Positions 1 through 10,566 of a stretch of DNA of 64,000 nt are shown here, piece by piece. Positions within the stretch are counted from its first letter, which is position 1; the number at the start of each line of letters is the position of its first letter. The notes under the pieces are model-generated. The model was not told the origin of the DNA. It saw only the letters and a list, made by a program, of their open reading frames with translations, and ran no database searches. The stretch is from Caldicellulosiruptor morganii. Its GTDB lineage: Bacteria; Bacillota; Thermoanaerobacteria; Caldicellulosiruptorales; Caldicellulosiruptoraceae. Both the position numbers and the translations under genes were made by a program. The stretch covers positions 659,001-723,000 of the forward strand of contig NZ_CP113865.1 of the NCBI RefSeq assembly GCF_026810225.1. Direction: 5' to 3'.

Positions 1-328
<328 letters not shown>

Positions 329-335
329 AAGAAAA

Positions 336-375
336 AAGGGGTATGCCCGATAGAACTTTTAGAGGCATACCCCTT
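336..375 (+). terminator. Hairpin after rpoC (possible attenuator/terminator)
   Basis: AAGGGGTATGCC (336-347) pairs perfectly with GGCATACCCCTT (364-375). No good U-tract follows, so it is a weak intrinsic terminator or an RNA-stabilising 3' hairpin separating rpoC from the next promoter. Confidence 0.55.
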
Positions 376-408
376 GAAAAAGCCTAAAAGCTGCTTTAGC
401 AAACTTTC

Positions 409-437
409 TTGACATAAAATAATTTGAGTGTTATTAT
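409..437 (+). promoter_or_regulatory. Sigma-A type promoter of the str operon
   Basis: TTGACA (409-414), a 17-nt spacer and TATTAT (432-437) lie ~50 nt upstream of the L7Ae-like gene. This lets rpsL-rpsG-fusA be expressed separately from rpoBC. Confidence 0.7.
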
Positions 438-487
438 ATTTGAGTGTAATTTTACACCTTCCATTGTGAAAAAGGGAGGAAGTGAAT

Positions 488-739
488 TTGTCATCAGACT
501 TAGAAGCCTTAAAAACTTCTCCTAAGACAGTAGGGGCGCGCCAAACTGCCCAAGCTATCCAGAAAGGGAAAGCCAAAATAGTATTCGTGGCAAAAGATAG
601 CGACGAATGGGTAGTGAGGGATATTATAGAGATGTGCAAACAAAAAGGTATAAAGCTTGTGTTTGTTGATTCCAAAAAGGAACTTGGAAAGATTTGCGGT
701 ATAAGTGTGGCAGCATCCTCTGCCGCAATAATTGAATAA
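488..739 (+). CDS. L7Ae/L30e/Gadd45-family ribosomal-type protein (YbxF-like)
   Basis: A small (83 aa) RNA-binding protein of the L7Ae/L30e/S12e/Gadd45 family. Bacillus YbxF, located at the same place before rpsL, binds kink-turn RNA. Visible family features are the central TAQAIQKGKAKIVFVAKDSD segment and the later KLVFVDSKKELGKICGISV segment ending in an Ala-rich helix. I chose TTG at 488 because the Shine-Dalgarno GGGAGGA (474-480) sits 7 nt upstream; GTG at 482 is also in frame but lies too close to it. It heads the str operon, 25 nt before rpsL. Confidence 0.85.
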   Translation: MSSDLEALKTSPKTVGARQTAQAIQKGKAKIVFVAKDSDEWVVRDIIEMCKQKGIKLVFVDSKKELGKICGISVAASSAAIIE

Positions 740-764
740 GATTTTCGACAAGGAGGTGTAATGA

Positions 765-1202
765 ATGCCAACAATAAACCAGCTTGTAAGATATGGGCGT
801 GAAAAGAAGATTGATAAGTCAAAAGCACCAGCGCTCCAGAAAGGTTTTAATTCACTTAAAAAGAAGTACTATGATATAAGCTGTCCACAGAGAAGAGGTG
901 TTTGTACAGTTGTAAAAACTGTTACACCAAAGAAGCCAAACTCTGCTTTAAGAAAGGTTGCCAGAGTAAGGCTTACAAATGGTATTGAAGTGACAGCATA
1001 CATTCCTGGTATTGGTCACAACCTGCAGGAACACTCTGTTGTTCTTGTAAGAGGTGGAAGAGTCAAGGACCTGCCGGGTGTAAGGTACCATATTGTAAGA
1101 GGAACTCTTGACTGTGCTGGTGTTGCTAACAGAAGACAGGGCCGTTCCAAATATGGAGCAAAAAGACCAAAGCAGCAGGCAGCTGGCGCGGCAAAGAAAT
1201 AA
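765..1202 (+). CDS. rpsL: 30S ribosomal protein S12
   Basis: S12 lies at the decoding centre of the small subunit. The signature [17 protein letters not shown] and the second conserved loop [21 protein letters not shown] are intact, as is the C-terminal [10 protein letters not shown]. The protein is 145 aa. Extra residues around [18 protein letters not shown] before the core are, from family knowledge, typical of clostridial S12. AAGGAGGTG sits just upstream of the ATG. Lysines in both loops are the wild-type residues associated with streptomycin sensitivity. Confidence 0.98.
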   Translation: MPTINQLVRYGREKKIDKSKAPALQKGFNSLKKKYYDISCPQRRGVCTVVKTVTPKKPNSALRKVARVRLTNGIEVTAYIPGIGHNLQEHSVVLVRGGRVKDLPGVRYHIVRGTLDCAGVANRRQGRSKYGAKRPKQQAAGAAKK

Positions 1203-1281
1203 TGAATATGACAGGGTAGCGTAGAGCAGGATACAAGCTTTAAAAAAGATGATTGTAGTTTTTAAAAAGGAGGGGTAGAGT

Positions 1282-1755
1282 TTGCCAAGAAAAGGACCAG
1301 CAAAGAAAAGAGAAATATTGCCAGATCCAGTCTATAATGACAGAGTGGTGGCAAAGCTTATAAACAAGGTAATGAAAGATGGAAAAAAATCTATTGCACA
1401 GAAGATAGTATATGGTGCATTTGATATAGTTAGAGAAAAAACCGGTAAAGATCCGCTTGAGGTGCTGGAACAGGCACTTAATAATGTTATGCCAGTACTT
1501 GAGGTAAGGCCAAGAAGAGTTGGTGGTGCAACATATCAGATTCCGATTGAAGTATCACCTGACAGAAGACTTTCGCTTGGTGTTAGATGGCTTGTTGAAT
1601 ATGCAAGGGAAAGAAAAGACAAAAGAACAATGAGGGAAAAGCTTGCTGCAGAGATTATGGATGCAGCAAACAATACAGGCGGTGCAGTCAAGAAGAAAGA
1701 AGATACACATAGAATGGCAGAGGCAAATAGAGCATTTGCACATTATAGATGGTAA
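1282..1755 (+). CDS. rpsG: 30S ribosomal protein S7
   Basis: S7 (157 aa) nucleates the 30S head by binding 16S rRNA. The N-terminal [20 protein letters not shown] and the [18 protein letters not shown]...[20 protein letters not shown] ending are characteristic. The start is TTG at 1282, set by the Shine-Dalgarno AAAGGAGGGG (1266-1275). It lies 79 nt after rpsL and 32 nt before fusA in the same operon. Confidence 0.98.
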   Translation: MPRKGPAKKREILPDPVYNDRVVAKLINKVMKDGKKSIAQKIVYGAFDIVREKTGKDPLEVLEQALNNVMPVLEVRPRRVGGATYQIPIEVSPDRRLSLGVRWLVEYARERKDKRTMREKLAAEIMDAANNTGGAVKKKEDTHRMAEANRAFAHYRW

Positions 1756-1787
1756 TATTACTTTTTTGACAAGGAGGACAGAAGAAA

Positions 1788-3863
1788 TTGCCCAGGCAGT
1801 TTCCGCTTGAAAAAACAAGAAATATAGGTATTATGGCTCATATAGATGCAGGGAAAACTACAACAACAGAGAGAATTCTTTTCTATACCGGTAAGGTTCA
1901 TAAACTGGGAGAAGTCCATGAAGGTACAGCTACCATGGACTGGATGGAACAGGAACAGGAAAGAGGTATTACAATAACCTCGGCTGCTACAACCTGTGAG
2001 TGGAGAGGGCACAGAATAAACATCATTGACACACCAGGGCATGTTGACTTCACGGTTGAAGTAGAAAGGTCTCTGCGTGTGCTTGACGGTGCAATAGCTG
2101 TATTCTGTGCAAAAGGCGGTGTTGAGCCACAGTCAGAGACTGTGTGGAGACAGGCGGACAAGTATCGTGTTCCGAGAATTGCGTATGTTAACAAGATGGA
2201 TATAATGGGTGCTAACTTCTTCAATGTCATTGAGATGATGAAGGAAAGACTGGGTGCCAACCCTGTTGCGATTCAGGTACCAATTGGCAAAGAGGACACT
2301 TTCAGAGGTGTTGTAGACCTTCTTACAATGAAGGCTATTATATATGTAGATGACCTTGGTAAGGTTTCTCAGGAGACAGAAATTCCAGATGATGTAAAAG
2401 ATGTTGCAGAAGAGTATCGCACAAAACTTTTAGAAGCGGTGGCTGAAACAGATGAAGAGATCATGGTAAAATATTTAGAAGGTGAAGAGATTACAGTTGA
2501 TGAGCTCAAAGCTGCTATAAGAAAAGCAACAATAAACATGCAAATGACACCTGTTTTGTGCGGTTCGTCATATAGAAATAAAGGTGTTCAGCCACTTTTA
2601 GATGCTGTTGTTGACTATTTACCATCACCGGTTGACATTGCAGCTGTTAAAGGATTTTCGCCTGACACTGGCGAAGAGATTGAAAGAAGAACAAGTGAAG
2701 ATGAGCCATTCTGTGCTCTGGCGTTTAAGATTATGTCTGATCCATATGTTGGTAAGCTCACATTCTTAAGGGTTTACTCGGGTATACTTCATGCAGGTTC
2801 CTATGTATATAACTCAACAAAGAACAAGAAAGAGAGAGTTGGAAGACTTCTTCAGATGCATGCAAATCACAGAGAAGACATTGATGCAGTATATGCAGGT
2901 GACATTTGTGCAGCAATAGGTCTTTCCAATACAACAACAGGTGATACCCTGTGTGATGAAAACCACCCGATAATACTGGAGTCAATGGAATTTCCAGAGC
3001 CTGTTATTCAGGTTGCAATTGAACCAAAGACAAAGGCTGACCAGGAAAAGATGGGTATTGCACTGCAAAGACTTTCTGAAGAGGACCCGACATTTAGAGT
3101 GTCAACAAACCATGAAACAGGTCAGACACTAATTGCAGGTATGGGTGAGCTGCATTTAGAGATTATTGTTGACAGAATGAAAAGAGAGTTCAAAGTGGAT
3201 GTAAACGTTGGTAAACCACAGGTTGCTTACAAAGAGACAATTAAAAAGTCGGTCAAGGTTGAAGGTAAATACATCAGGCAATCAGGTGGTAGAGGTCAAT
3301 ACGGTCATGTATGGCTTGAACTTGAGCCGCTTGAAAGAGGCAAGGGATATGAATTTGTTAACAAGATTGTTGGTGGTGTGATTCCAAAAGAATTCATACC
3401 ATCGGTGGACGCGGGAGTTCAGGAAGCTATGCAGACAGGTGTTCTGGCAGGGTATCCTGTTGTGGATGTAAGAGTAACTCTGTTTGATGGTTCTTACCAT
3501 GAAGTTGACTCAAGTGACATGGCGTTCAGGATTGCGGCGGCTCAGGCTTTCAGAGAGGGTATGAAAAAGGCAGACCCGGTTCTGCTGGAACCTATTATGA
3601 AGGTTGAAGTTGTTGTGCCCGAAGAGTATATGGGCGATGTAATGGGTGATATTAACGCAAGAAGAGGTAGAATTGAAGGTATGGAACTCAGAGGAAATGC
3701 GCAGGTTATCCGTGCATATGTTCCACTTGCTGAAATGTTTGGATATGCAACAGACCTGAGGTCTAAAACACAGGGTCGTGGCACATATACAATGCAGTTT
3801 GATCACTATGAAGAGGTTCCAAAGAATATTGCTGATAAGATTCTTGAAATGAAGAACAAATAA
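1788..3863 (+). CDS. fusA: Elongation factor G
   Basis: EF-G (691 aa) is the GTPase that drives ribosomal translocation. The GTPase motifs are AHIDAGKTT (residues 17-25), DTPGHVDF and NKMD. Domains II-V follow, with [17 protein letters not shown] in domain IV and the C-terminal [16 protein letters not shown]...[22 protein letters not shown]. Translation starts at TTG 1788, with AAGGAGG at 1771-1777. It is the third gene of the str operon; about 90 nt separate it from tuf. Confidence 0.99.
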   Translation: MPRQFPLEKTRNIGIMAHIDAGKTTTTERILFYTGKVHKLGEVHEGTATMDWMEQEQERGITITSAATTCEWRGHRINIIDTPGHVDFTVEVERSLRVLDGAIAVFCAKGGVEPQSETVWRQADKYRVPRIAYVNKMDIMGANFFNVIEMMKERLGANPVAIQVPIGKEDTFRGVVDLLTMKAIIYVDDLGKVSQETEIPDDVKDVAEEYRTKLLEAVAETDEEIMVKYLEGEEITVDELKAAIRKATINMQMTPVLCGSSYRNKGVQPLLDAVVDYLPSPVDIAAVKGFSPDTGEEIERRTSEDEPFCALAFKIMSDPYVGKLTFLRVYSGILHAGSYVYNSTKNKKERVGRLLQMHANHREDIDAVYAGDICAAIGLSNTTTGDTLCDENHPIILESMEFPEPVIQVAIEPKTKADQEKMGIALQRLSEEDPTFRVSTNHETGQTLIAGMGELHLEIIVDRMKREFKVDVNVGKPQVAYKETIKKSVKVEGKYIRQSGGRGQYGHVWLELEPLERGKGYEFVNKIVGGVIPKEFIPSVDAGVQEAMQTGVLAGYPVVDVRVTLFDGSYHEVDSSDMAFRIAAAQAFREGMKKADPVLLEPIMKVEVVVPEEYMGDVMGDINARRGRIEGMELRGNAQVIRAYVPLAEMFGYATDLRSKTQGRGTYTMQFDHYEEVPKNIADKILEMKNK

Positions 3864-3953
3864 ATGATAAAATAATTCATAAGCCGTGGTTGTAATTTTA
3901 AACATTAACATAAATCAAAAAATATTATTATCGTGAAGGAGGATAAAACGAGG

Positions 3954-5156
3954 ATGGCAAAGGCTAAATTTGAAAGAACAAAACCACACGTAAACATAGG
4001 TACAATTGGACACGTTGACCATGGTAAGACAACATTGACAGCAGCAATCACAAAGGTTTTGGCGCTAAAAGGTAAAGCTCAGTTTATGGCTTATGACCAG
4101 ATTGACAAGGCTCCAGAGGAAAGAGAAAGAGGTATCACAATCAACACAGCACACGTTGAGTATGAGACAGATGCAAGACACTATGCACACGTTGACTGCC
4201 CAGGACATGCTGACTATGTAAAGAACATGATAACAGGTGCTGCTCAGATGGATGGTGCTATCCTGGTTGTATCTGCAGCAGATGGTCCAATGCCACAGAC
4301 AAGAGAGCACATTTTGCTTGCAAGACAGGTTAACGTTCCATACATCGTTGTATTCCTCAACAAGGTAGACATGGTAGACGACCCAGAATTAATTGAGCTT
4401 GTTGAGATGGAAGTTAGAGAGCTTCTGTCAAAGTATGGTTATCCTGGTGATGAGGTACCAATCATTAAAGGTTCTGCTTTAAAGGCGTTGGAGTCAACAT
4501 CACAGGACCCGAATGCACCGGAGTATCAGTGCATTTTAGAGCTTATGGATGCGGTTGACAAATACATTCCAACACCACAAAGAGACATTGACAAACCATT
4601 CTTGATGCCAATTGAGGACGTGTTCTCAATTACAGGTAGAGGTACAGTTGTTACAGGTAGAGTTGAAAGAGGAACACTCAAGACAGGCGAAGAGGTTGAA
4701 ATTGTTGGTTTTGCACCGGAGCCAAGGAAGACTGTTGTAACAGGTATTGAGATGTTCAGAAAGGTACTTGACGAAGCAGTTGCAGGTGACAACGTAGGTT
4801 GCTTGCTCAGAGGTATCCAGAAGAATGAGGTTGAAAGAGGTCAGGTTCTTGCAAAGCCAGGCACAATCAAACCTCACACCAAATTCAAAGCACAGGTTTA
4901 TGTACTGACAAAAGAAGAGGGTGGAAGACATACACCATTCTTCAACGGTTACAGACCGCAGTTCTACTTCAGAACAACAGACGTTACAGGTACTATTACA
5001 CTACCAGAGGGTGTTGAAATGTGCATGCCTGGCGACAATGTTGAGATGACAGTTGAACTTATTTCCCCAATTGCAATTGAATCAGGACTCAGATTTGCTA
5101 TCCGTGAAGGCGGAAGAACAGTTGGTGCAGGTTCTGTTACAACAATAATCGAGTAA
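3954..5156 (+). CDS. tuf: Elongation factor Tu
   Basis: EF-Tu (400 aa) delivers aminoacyl-tRNA to the ribosome. G1 is GHVDHGKT (residues 19-26), with [26 protein letters not shown] (G3) and NKVDMVDD (G4), and the C-terminal barrel ends [16 protein letters not shown] place the start at ATG 3954 ([17 protein letters not shown]). The GTG at 3933 lies within and before the Shine-Dalgarno GAAGGAGG (3934-3941), so it cannot be the start. A strong terminator follows. Confidence 0.98.
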   Translation: MAKAKFERTKPHVNIGTIGHVDHGKTTLTAAITKVLALKGKAQFMAYDQIDKAPEERERGITINTAHVEYETDARHYAHVDCPGHADYVKNMITGAAQMDGAILVVSAADGPMPQTREHILLARQVNVPYIVVFLNKVDMVDDPELIELVEMEVRELLSKYGYPGDEVPIIKGSALKALESTSQDPNAPEYQCILELMDAVDKYIPTPQRDIDKPFLMPIEDVFSITGRGTVVTGRVERGTLKTGEEVEIVGFAPEPRKTVVTGIEMFRKVLDEAVAGDNVGCLLRGIQKNEVERGQVLAKPGTIKPHTKFKAQVYVLTKEEGGRHTPFFNGYRPQFYFRTTDVTGTITLPEGVEMCMPGDNVEMTVELISPIAIESGLRFAIREGGRTVGAGSVTTIIE

Positions 5157-5160
5157 TAAA

Positions 5161-5220
5161 AAAAGCCCAAGCCTATGGGACGGGATATGGTTTTCTCCCC
5201 CTTAGGTTTGGGCTTTTTTT
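5161..5220 (+). terminator. Intrinsic terminator of the str operon
   Basis: AAGCCCAAGCCTA (5163-5175) pairs with TAGGTTTGGGCTT (5203-5215), followed by a T-run. The large, GC-richer stem ends the rpsL-tuf transcript 6 nt after the tuf stop. Confidence 0.92.
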
Positions 5221-5264
5221 GACATATAGAAAATTACAAAAGGGGGCTTTAAGTTTTAAGATTT

Positions 5265-6827
5265 ATGGCAAGGATAAGAGAATACTACAGAGACCTCATT
5301 GAAAAGCTCAGGCGCTACAAAAGCGACGAGTATATGATAGACCAGTTTATCTACAATGGTTTAAAAGAAATCTCCCAGAAACTGAATAAAGAAGTTGCTG
5401 TGATAATGAACAGGAAGGGTAACATTGAAGAGGTTGTAATTGGAGAAAAGGATAAGATAGAGATTGAAGATAAACTTAAGCCTCAGAAAAAAGCAGCCAT
5501 CATCCATACTCATCTGACAAACCAGTCCAGCCCCTCTATGAGTGATTTGTCAACACTGATTTTGGAAAAATATGATTATATAATGACAGTTTCGCTAAAG
5601 ACAGAAGAAGCGACTGTAGCGTTTTGGGGTAAAGCACTTAAAGATATTGAAATACTCGGTCCTTTTAAGGTTGAGTATTTCTATGGATTTGACATATCAC
5701 ACAAAATTTCAGAAATTGACCGAAAGCAAAAAGAAAGAGAAAAAATCTATGATATTGATAGTGATAAGATTGAAGAAAAGGCTCTTTTGGTTGATGTGTG
5801 GGCAAGAAGTGATTCTGAAATTGACAAATATCTGTTTGATGAACTTGAAAGCCTGTGTCACACAGCAGGTGTAAAGGTAATTGACAGGGTTGTCCAGGTA
5901 AGACGCAACATAGACCCTGCATATTTTATAGGCAGGGGTAAAGTGGAAGAGATCTTACAAATATGTCAGCAAAAAGACATTGATGTTGTAATCTTTAACA
6001 GGGAGCTGACTCCGGCACAGATAAAGAATCTTGAAGAGGCCCTTTTGAGAAAAGTAATTGATAGAACAGACGTCATACTTGACATATTTGCAAGAAGGGC
6101 AAGGACAAAAGAAGGAAAACTTCAGGTGGAGCTTGCCCAGCTTCTTACGCTGCTTCCACGACTTCGTGGAATGGGGACCATACTTTCAAGACTTGGTGGT
6201 GGGATTGGCACAAGAGGTCCCGGTGAGACAAAGCTTGAGCTTGATAGAAGACATATCCAAAGACGTATAGAAGAGATCAAAAAGGAACTTGAAAAGGTAA
6301 AGAAAAGCAGAGAAATACAGAGAAAAAGTAGAATAGAGAACAATGCCCCGGTTGTTTCTATTATAGGTTATACAAATGCCGGCAAATCAACTTTGATGAA
6401 CGTACTTTCAAAAGCAGATGTACTTGTTGAGGATAAGCTATTTGCTACTCTTGATACCACAACAAGAAGAGTGTACCATAAAGGTAAAGAGTTTTTGGTT
6501 ACAGATACAGTTGGTTTTATACGCAACCTTCCACATCATTTGGTAGAAGCCTTTTCTTCAACTCTTGAAGAGGTGAGATATTCAAATTTAATTTTAAATG
6601 TTGTGGATGTATCAGACCCGTTCTACTTTGAACACATAAAAGTCTCGGAGGATTTACTAAAGCAGCTTGGTGCTGACAACATTCCTATTATTAGAGTGTA
6701 TAACAAGATTGATAAAGTCAACTCTTTCGATTTGCACATTTTTGACCGGGTTCCGTCTGTTTTTATTTCAGCTAAAAATAAAGCAGGTATTGACAGGCTT
6801 CTTGATATGATTGTTGAGAGGATATAA
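5265..6827 (+). CDS. hflX: GTPase HflX
   Basis: HflX is a ribosome-binding GTPase that can split stalled or heat-damaged ribosomes. The 520-aa protein has an extra ~150-residue N-terminal region, then the HflX N-domain (ELESLCHTAGVKVIDRVVQVR...YFIGRGKVEEI), a coiled linker with GGIGTRGPGETKLELDRR, and the GTPase domain. The G1 motif is GYTNAGKST (368-376), followed by DTVGFIRNLP, NKIDKV and a SAKN motif near the end. The N-terminal extension makes it longer than E. coli HflX (~426 aa). The ATG at 5265 has only a distant GGGGG Shine-Dalgarno, but an in-frame stop just upstream leaves no other start. Confidence 0.95.
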   Translation: MARIREYYRDLIEKLRRYKSDEYMIDQFIYNGLKEISQKLNKEVAVIMNRKGNIEEVVIGEKDKIEIEDKLKPQKKAAIIHTHLTNQSSPSMSDLSTLILEKYDYIMTVSLKTEEATVAFWGKALKDIEILGPFKVEYFYGFDISHKISEIDRKQKEREKIYDIDSDKIEEKALLVDVWARSDSEIDKYLFDELESLCHTAGVKVIDRVVQVRRNIDPAYFIGRGKVEEILQICQQKDIDVVIFNRELTPAQIKNLEEALLRKVIDRTDVILDIFARRARTKEGKLQVELAQLLTLLPRLRGMGTILSRLGGGIGTRGPGETKLELDRRHIQRRIEEIKKELEKVKKSREIQRKSRIENNAPVVSIIGYTNAGKSTLMNVLSKADVLVEDKLFATLDTTTRRVYHKGKEFLVTDTVGFIRNLPHHLVEAFSSTLEEVRYSNLILNVVDVSDPFYFEHIKVSEDLLKQLGADNIPIIRVYNKIDKVNSFDLHIFDRVPSVFISAKNKAGIDRLLDMIVERI

Positions 6828-6859
6828 ATAAAGATTTTTCACATTCTAAGATGCTCAAG

Positions 6860-6888
6860 TTGAATATAATGCATAAAGAGGGTATTAT
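6860..6888 (+). promoter_or_regulatory. Candidate promoter of the Nudix gene
   Basis: TTGAAT (6860-6865), a 17-nt spacer and TATTAT (6883-6888) lie 45 nt upstream of the Nudix start. Confidence 0.5.
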
Positions 6889-6932
6889 TAATTTAAGGGG
6901 GAAATTTTAATTTAAATAAAAAAGGAAAGGGG

Positions 6933-7364
6933 TTGTCCGCAGTGCTTATTAGAAACTGTGCTGGTGGGGTTGTATTCTATCAGGGCAAAATTTTTATTAT
7001 GAAAAATGAAAAAGGTGAATGGGTGTTTCCCAAGGGCGTTATCAGGAACGGTGAGATTGCACCTGAGGTTGCTGTAAGACGGGTAAAAGAAGAGGTTGGG
7101 ATTGATGCTTCAATTCTGTCAACTGCAGGTCAAACAAGTTACGAATTCTATTCGGTGACACGTCAGAAGCCAGTGTGCAATAAAATAGTCTGGTATATCA
7201 TGGAGGCAAAATCCCCGGAGTTTTTGAAGGAGAATAAAGAAGAGAATGTATATGATGCAGGATATTTTGATATTGAAGAGGCTCTTCAGAAGATTACTTA
7301 TAGTCAGGATAAGGCTTTGGCTTCCTGTGCGTATCAGCAATACAAGCAGCTTGTGAATATTTAA
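6933..7364 (+). CDS. Nudix hydrolase-like protein
   Basis: A 143-aa protein of the Nudix fold, which usually cleaves nucleoside-diphosphate-linked compounds with a metal ion. The Nudix box runs from G35 to I57 (PKGVIRNGEIAPE...VKEEVGID). It fits GX5EX7REUXEEXGU except that the E of the RE pair is R50, giving RRVKEE. That glutamate is normally a metal ligand or base, so activity or specificity may be altered. The start is TTG 6933 after AAAGGA (6921-6926); an in-frame GTG at 6942 is equally possible. The gene appears monocistronic: it has its own promoter and a terminator follows. Confidence 0.85.
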   Translation: MSAVLIRNCAGGVVFYQGKIFIMKNEKGEWVFPKGVIRNGEIAPEVAVRRVKEEVGIDASILSTAGQTSYEFYSVTRQKPVCNKIVWYIMEAKSPEFLKENKEENVYDAGYFDIEEALQKITYSQDKALASCAYQQYKQLVNI

Positions 7365-7397
7365 ATTGATGTCTATAATATAATTGATAGAGGCTAA

Positions 7398-7440
7398 AAG
7401 GGGGCTGTCATTAAATCAAAATATGACAGCCCTTTTGCTT
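7398..7440 (+). terminator. Intrinsic terminator after the Nudix gene
   Basis: GGGCTGTCAT (7402-7411) pairs with ATGACAGCCC (7423-7432), followed by TTTTGCTT. Confidence 0.85.
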
Positions 7441-7491
7441 CTGCTTCTAACCAGGGAAAATGAGGGCTAAAAAAGGGAAGGGAATGGGGAT

Positions 7492-8112
7492 ATGGGCTTT
7501 AAAACTATAAGAGAAAACACACGAGCAGAGATTGTAGAAAAAAAATCCAGATTTATTGCCTCAATATTTAGAGTGGAAAATCAGCAGGAAGTGGATTTTT
7601 ATTTAAATGAAATACGAAAAGAGTTTTACGATGCAACTCATAATGTATATGCCTATACATATGGCATTGAATATCCGGTTCAAAAATACTCGGATGATGG
7701 AGAACCACAGGGCACAGCAGGGCTGCCTGTGATGGAGGTTATAAGAAAAAACGGGCTTTCCAATGTTCTGCTGGTTGTTACCCGTTATTTTGGTGGAATA
7801 CTCCTTGGTGCATCAGGACTTGTGAGAGCGTATACCCAGGCTGCCGCAGTTTGTATTGAAAAGGCAGGAGTTTTGGAGTATCATGAGTGTGAGAAGATAG
7901 CCATAACTGTGGATTATCCTGACTATGAAAAAGTCAGGTGGTTGATTGAGAAAAATAGGACTAAAATACTTGAAATAGAATACTCGCAGGTGGTGGACAT
8001 CCTTGTTTTGGTGAAAGCAGAACATGCCGACGAATTTGTAAAATTACTTTCTGACCTTACAGGGGGTAACTTTTTGGTCGAAAGAAAAGGCCTGTGTCTT
8101 GAAGCAATTTAA
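7492..8112 (+). CDS. YigZ/IMPACT family protein
   Basis: A 206-aa protein of the YigZ/YvyE (IMPACT N-terminal) family. Family marks are KKSRFIA near the N-terminus, YSDDGEPQGTAGLPVMEVI and VTRYFGGILLGASGLVRAYT, followed by a ferredoxin-like C-terminal domain. The precise molecular role is not established; the eukaryotic relative IMPACT modulates GCN2. ATG 7492 has GGAAGGGAATGGGG upstream. It is 40 nt upstream of a membrane protein gene on the same strand and may be cotranscribed with it. Confidence 0.9.
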   Translation: MGFKTIRENTRAEIVEKKSRFIASIFRVENQQEVDFYLNEIRKEFYDATHNVYAYTYGIEYPVQKYSDDGEPQGTAGLPVMEVIRKNGLSNVLLVVTRYFGGILLGASGLVRAYTQAAAVCIEKAGVLEYHECEKIAITVDYPDYEKVRWLIEKNRTKILEIEYSQVVDILVLVKAEHADEFVKLLSDLTGGNFLVERKGLCLEAI

Positions 8113-8152
8113 ATACTTCAGGTAATTTTACAAAAAAGGAAGTGAATGGTCT

Positions 8153-8767
8153 GTGAACAAAAAAGAAAATATGTACAGGAATGCTATCTTTAATCCTTTG
8201 AATTTTATCAGGGATGTTTCACTTATAAATAATTTTCCTGCTGGAATAGCAATTTATTTAATTTATCTGGTTTTATTTTCATTGTATGTGTATGTGCAGA
8301 TTAAGGGCAGAAATGAGATGCTGCCACAAGAATCAGGTCTTATCTTTTTTGCAGATAGAATAATAAACTATGATATTGAGAATTTGAGACTGGCAAAACT
8401 TGTAATAAACTTATTTTCAGCAGAAATTTTAAGACTTTTTGTTATGAGCGTAATTTTGTTTATAGTATCCTCAATACTGACAGGAAGAAGAACAAAACTA
8501 TCCCAGATTACAACAATATTAACAGTATCATACTTAATCCCCTGTTATGTGTTTCTCATAGGAGTTGTATTATCATTTTTGCCTTTGAGCTTTGTGATTT
8601 TTAAAGCAGCCGAATTGGCGTTTTTAATATCTTTGTATGAAGCATTTTCAAAAGGTTTTGGTATATCAAGACCGAAAGCATTTGTGAGTTTATTTGTAAT
8701 TGTTGTAGCTCAGGCACTGCTTTATGTGTATGTACCCTCAGTTTTTCTCACACCATTTTTCATATAA
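8153..8767 (+). CDS. Yip1-like integral membrane protein
   Basis: A 204-aa protein with about five predicted membrane helices (strongly hydrophobic around residues 28-45, 90-110, 120-145, 150-165 and 178-202). The N-terminal sequence IFNPLNFIRDV and the helix arrangement resemble bacterial YIP1/DUF1282-type proteins. No catalytic motif is visible and no function can be given. GTG 8153 has AAGGAAGTG upstream. Confidence 0.6.
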   Translation: MNKKENMYRNAIFNPLNFIRDVSLINNFPAGIAIYLIYLVLFSLYVYVQIKGRNEMLPQESGLIFFADRIINYDIENLRLAKLVINLFSAEILRLFVMSVILFIVSSILTGRRTKLSQITTILTVSYLIPCYVFLIGVVLSFLPLSFVIFKAAELAFLISLYEAFSKGFGISRPKAFVSLFVIVVAQALLYVYVPSVFLTPFFI

Positions 8768-8781
8768 ATAATAAATTCTAT

Positions 8782-8811
8782 TTGACATTAATCCTAAATT
8801 GAATTTATAAT
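8782..8811 (+). promoter_or_regulatory. Candidate promoter of yebC
   Basis: TTGACA (8782-8787), an 18-nt spacer and TATAAT (8806-8811): a near-consensus promoter ~110 nt upstream of the yebC start. Confidence 0.6.
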
Positions 8812-8920
8812 TTCTGTGTACTGAATGCTTTTGTTAATTCATATAAGCTAAGATATTCGTCAAAGGCAAAAATTGAAAATTATTCATGTATACTATACAA
8901 ACGGGGTAGGTGTGAGATGG

Positions 8921-9646
8921 ATGGCTGGACATTCAAAATGGGCAAATATAAAACATAAGAAGGAAAAAACTGATGCTCAGAAAGCCAAAATTTTCACAAA
9001 ACTGGGCAGGGAATTGATGGTTGTAGCCAGATTGTATGGTCCTGACCCTGAAGCAAATCCCAAACTCAGAGATGTGATTGCAAAAGCAAAAGCTAACAAT
9101 ATGCCCATGGACAAGATAATGGGGTTTATAAAAAAAGCAGCCGGTGAAATTGACACTACAGGGTACGAAGACATTACATACGAAGGCTATGGTCCTGGCG
9201 GTGTTGCTGTAATTGTTGAGGCTATGACAAACAACAGGAACAGAACTGCCGGGGAAATCAGACATATCTTTGACAAAAATGGTGGTAATTTGGGGCAAAC
9301 TGGTTGTGTATCCTGGATGTTCAGCAGAAAAGGTGTGATTATAATAGACAAAGAGAGTTTTCCTGATGAAGATTTTGTGATGGAGAAAGCTTTGGAGTAT
9401 GGAGCAGAAGATTTTTCTTCAGAAAATGATATATATGAGATAATAACTTCTCCTGAGGATTTTTCAAGGGTGAGAGAAGGTTTGGAGAGGGATGGATTTA
9501 CTTTTATAAGAGCTCAAATAGAGATGATTCCCCAGACCACTGTAAAGCTTTCTGAAGAGGATGCCCAGAAGATGAGAAGACTGATTGACATGCTTGAAGA
9601 CAACGATGATGTAAAAGAGGTATATCATAACTGGGAAGAAGAGTAA
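8921..9646 (+). CDS. YebC/PmpR family protein (TACO1-like)
   Basis: A 241-aa protein of the YebC/TACO1 family. Members act as transcription regulators or as translation factors that relieve stalling at proline stretches. The hallmark N-terminus [19 protein letters not shown] fixes the start at ATG 8921; the open frame extends 16 codons upstream to 8873 without family similarity. [42 protein letters not shown] and the acidic C-terminus ([19 protein letters not shown]) are typical. Length matches the family. Confidence 0.95.
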   Translation: MAGHSKWANIKHKKEKTDAQKAKIFTKLGRELMVVARLYGPDPEANPKLRDVIAKAKANNMPMDKIMGFIKKAAGEIDTTGYEDITYEGYGPGGVAVIVEAMTNNRNRTAGEIRHIFDKNGGNLGQTGCVSWMFSRKGVIIIDKESFPDEDFVMEKALEYGAEDFSSENDIYEIITSPEDFSRVREGLERDGFTFIRAQIEMIPQTTVKLSEEDAQKMRRLIDMLEDNDDVKEVYHNWEEE

Positions 9647-9847
9647 GTTTTTATGTATAGCAGTGAGAGTGGCAGGGAATAACAGTAAAAAAGCAGGTAT
9701 TATTTGGGAATTTTTTAGATGCAAGAATTTATTTTAAAGCTGCCCTTCTTACTGCTATTATTTTATATAAATTGAGGATAACATTTTAATTTTTGCTGAA
9801 TTGTAGTATAAAATATGAATATATCCTATAGATTAGAGGGATTTTGA

Positions 9848-10498
9848 ATGTTAGAAGACATTCTAAAGATCATGTTTGCAATCTTAGCAGGTGGTCTTAT
9901 TGGCATTGAGCGCGAAAATGTCCACAGACCCGCAGGCTTTAGAACTCATATTCTGGTGTGTGTGGGCTCTACTCTTGTTATGATGACGTCAGAGTACATT
10001 TTTAATGTATACTATAAGGGACATGCCAACATAGACGTTGCAAGGCTTGGTGCTCAGGTAATCTCGGGGATTGGTTTTTTGGGTGCAGGCACTATAATAA
10101 AAGATGGTGCTACAGTAAAGGGTTTAACAACAGCTGCAACACTGTGGGCTGTTGCATGTATTGGGCTGGCAATTGGAATTGGCTATTATAAAGGTGCGGC
10201 TCTGGCAACAGCTGCTGTATACCTTACATTAATTTTTTTGAAGAAATTTGAAGTGAGATTTGTTTCCAAAGGGATTTTAAGGTCGATTGTTGTTGAGGGG
10301 CACAATCTCAAGGATTCAATCCAGAAGATTGATTCTATTCTGTCCGCACATGCTATTGCAATAAAAGACCTTAAATTTATTCATGAGGAGACAGAAAAGA
10401 TTTATTACAAAGTTCTTGTGCTTCCCGATGCAAACATAAATCAGCTCATTACAGACCTTTATCTTGTAGAGGGAGTCAGCCGCATTTTCTTTGAATAA
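9848..10498 (+). CDS. MgtC/SapB family membrane protein
   Basis: A 216-aa MgtC-like protein. The N-terminal half has about four membrane helices with the family motifs GGLIGIERENVHRPAGFRTHILVCVGSTL, GAQVISGIGFLGAGTI and KGLTTAATLWAVACIGLAIGIGYY. The C-terminal ~80 residues form an ACT-like cytosolic domain. MgtC proteins are linked to Mg2+ limitation and ATP synthase control in pathogens; the role in this organism is not evident. The 200 nt upstream hold no gene that I can see. Confidence 0.93.
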   Translation: MLEDILKIMFAILAGGLIGIERENVHRPAGFRTHILVCVGSTLVMMTSEYIFNVYYKGHANIDVARLGAQVISGIGFLGAGTIIKDGATVKGLTTAATLWAVACIGLAIGIGYYKGAALATAAVYLTLIFLKKFEVRFVSKGILRSIVVEGHNLKDSIQKIDSILSAHAIAIKDLKFIHEETEKIYYKVLVLPDANINQLITDLYLVEGVSRIFFE

Positions 10499-10566
10499 AA
10501 AAGTACTTTTAAAAAAAATGAAGTGTGGTATAATTATCAATCAGAAAATTAAAAAAATAAAAGTGG

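Noticed and set aside
3933-3953. GTG start for EF-Tu giving seven extra residues
   Set aside because: The GTG immediately precedes the Shine-Dalgarno GAAGGAGG, and EF-Tu proteins start MAKxKFERxKPH, matching ATG 3954.
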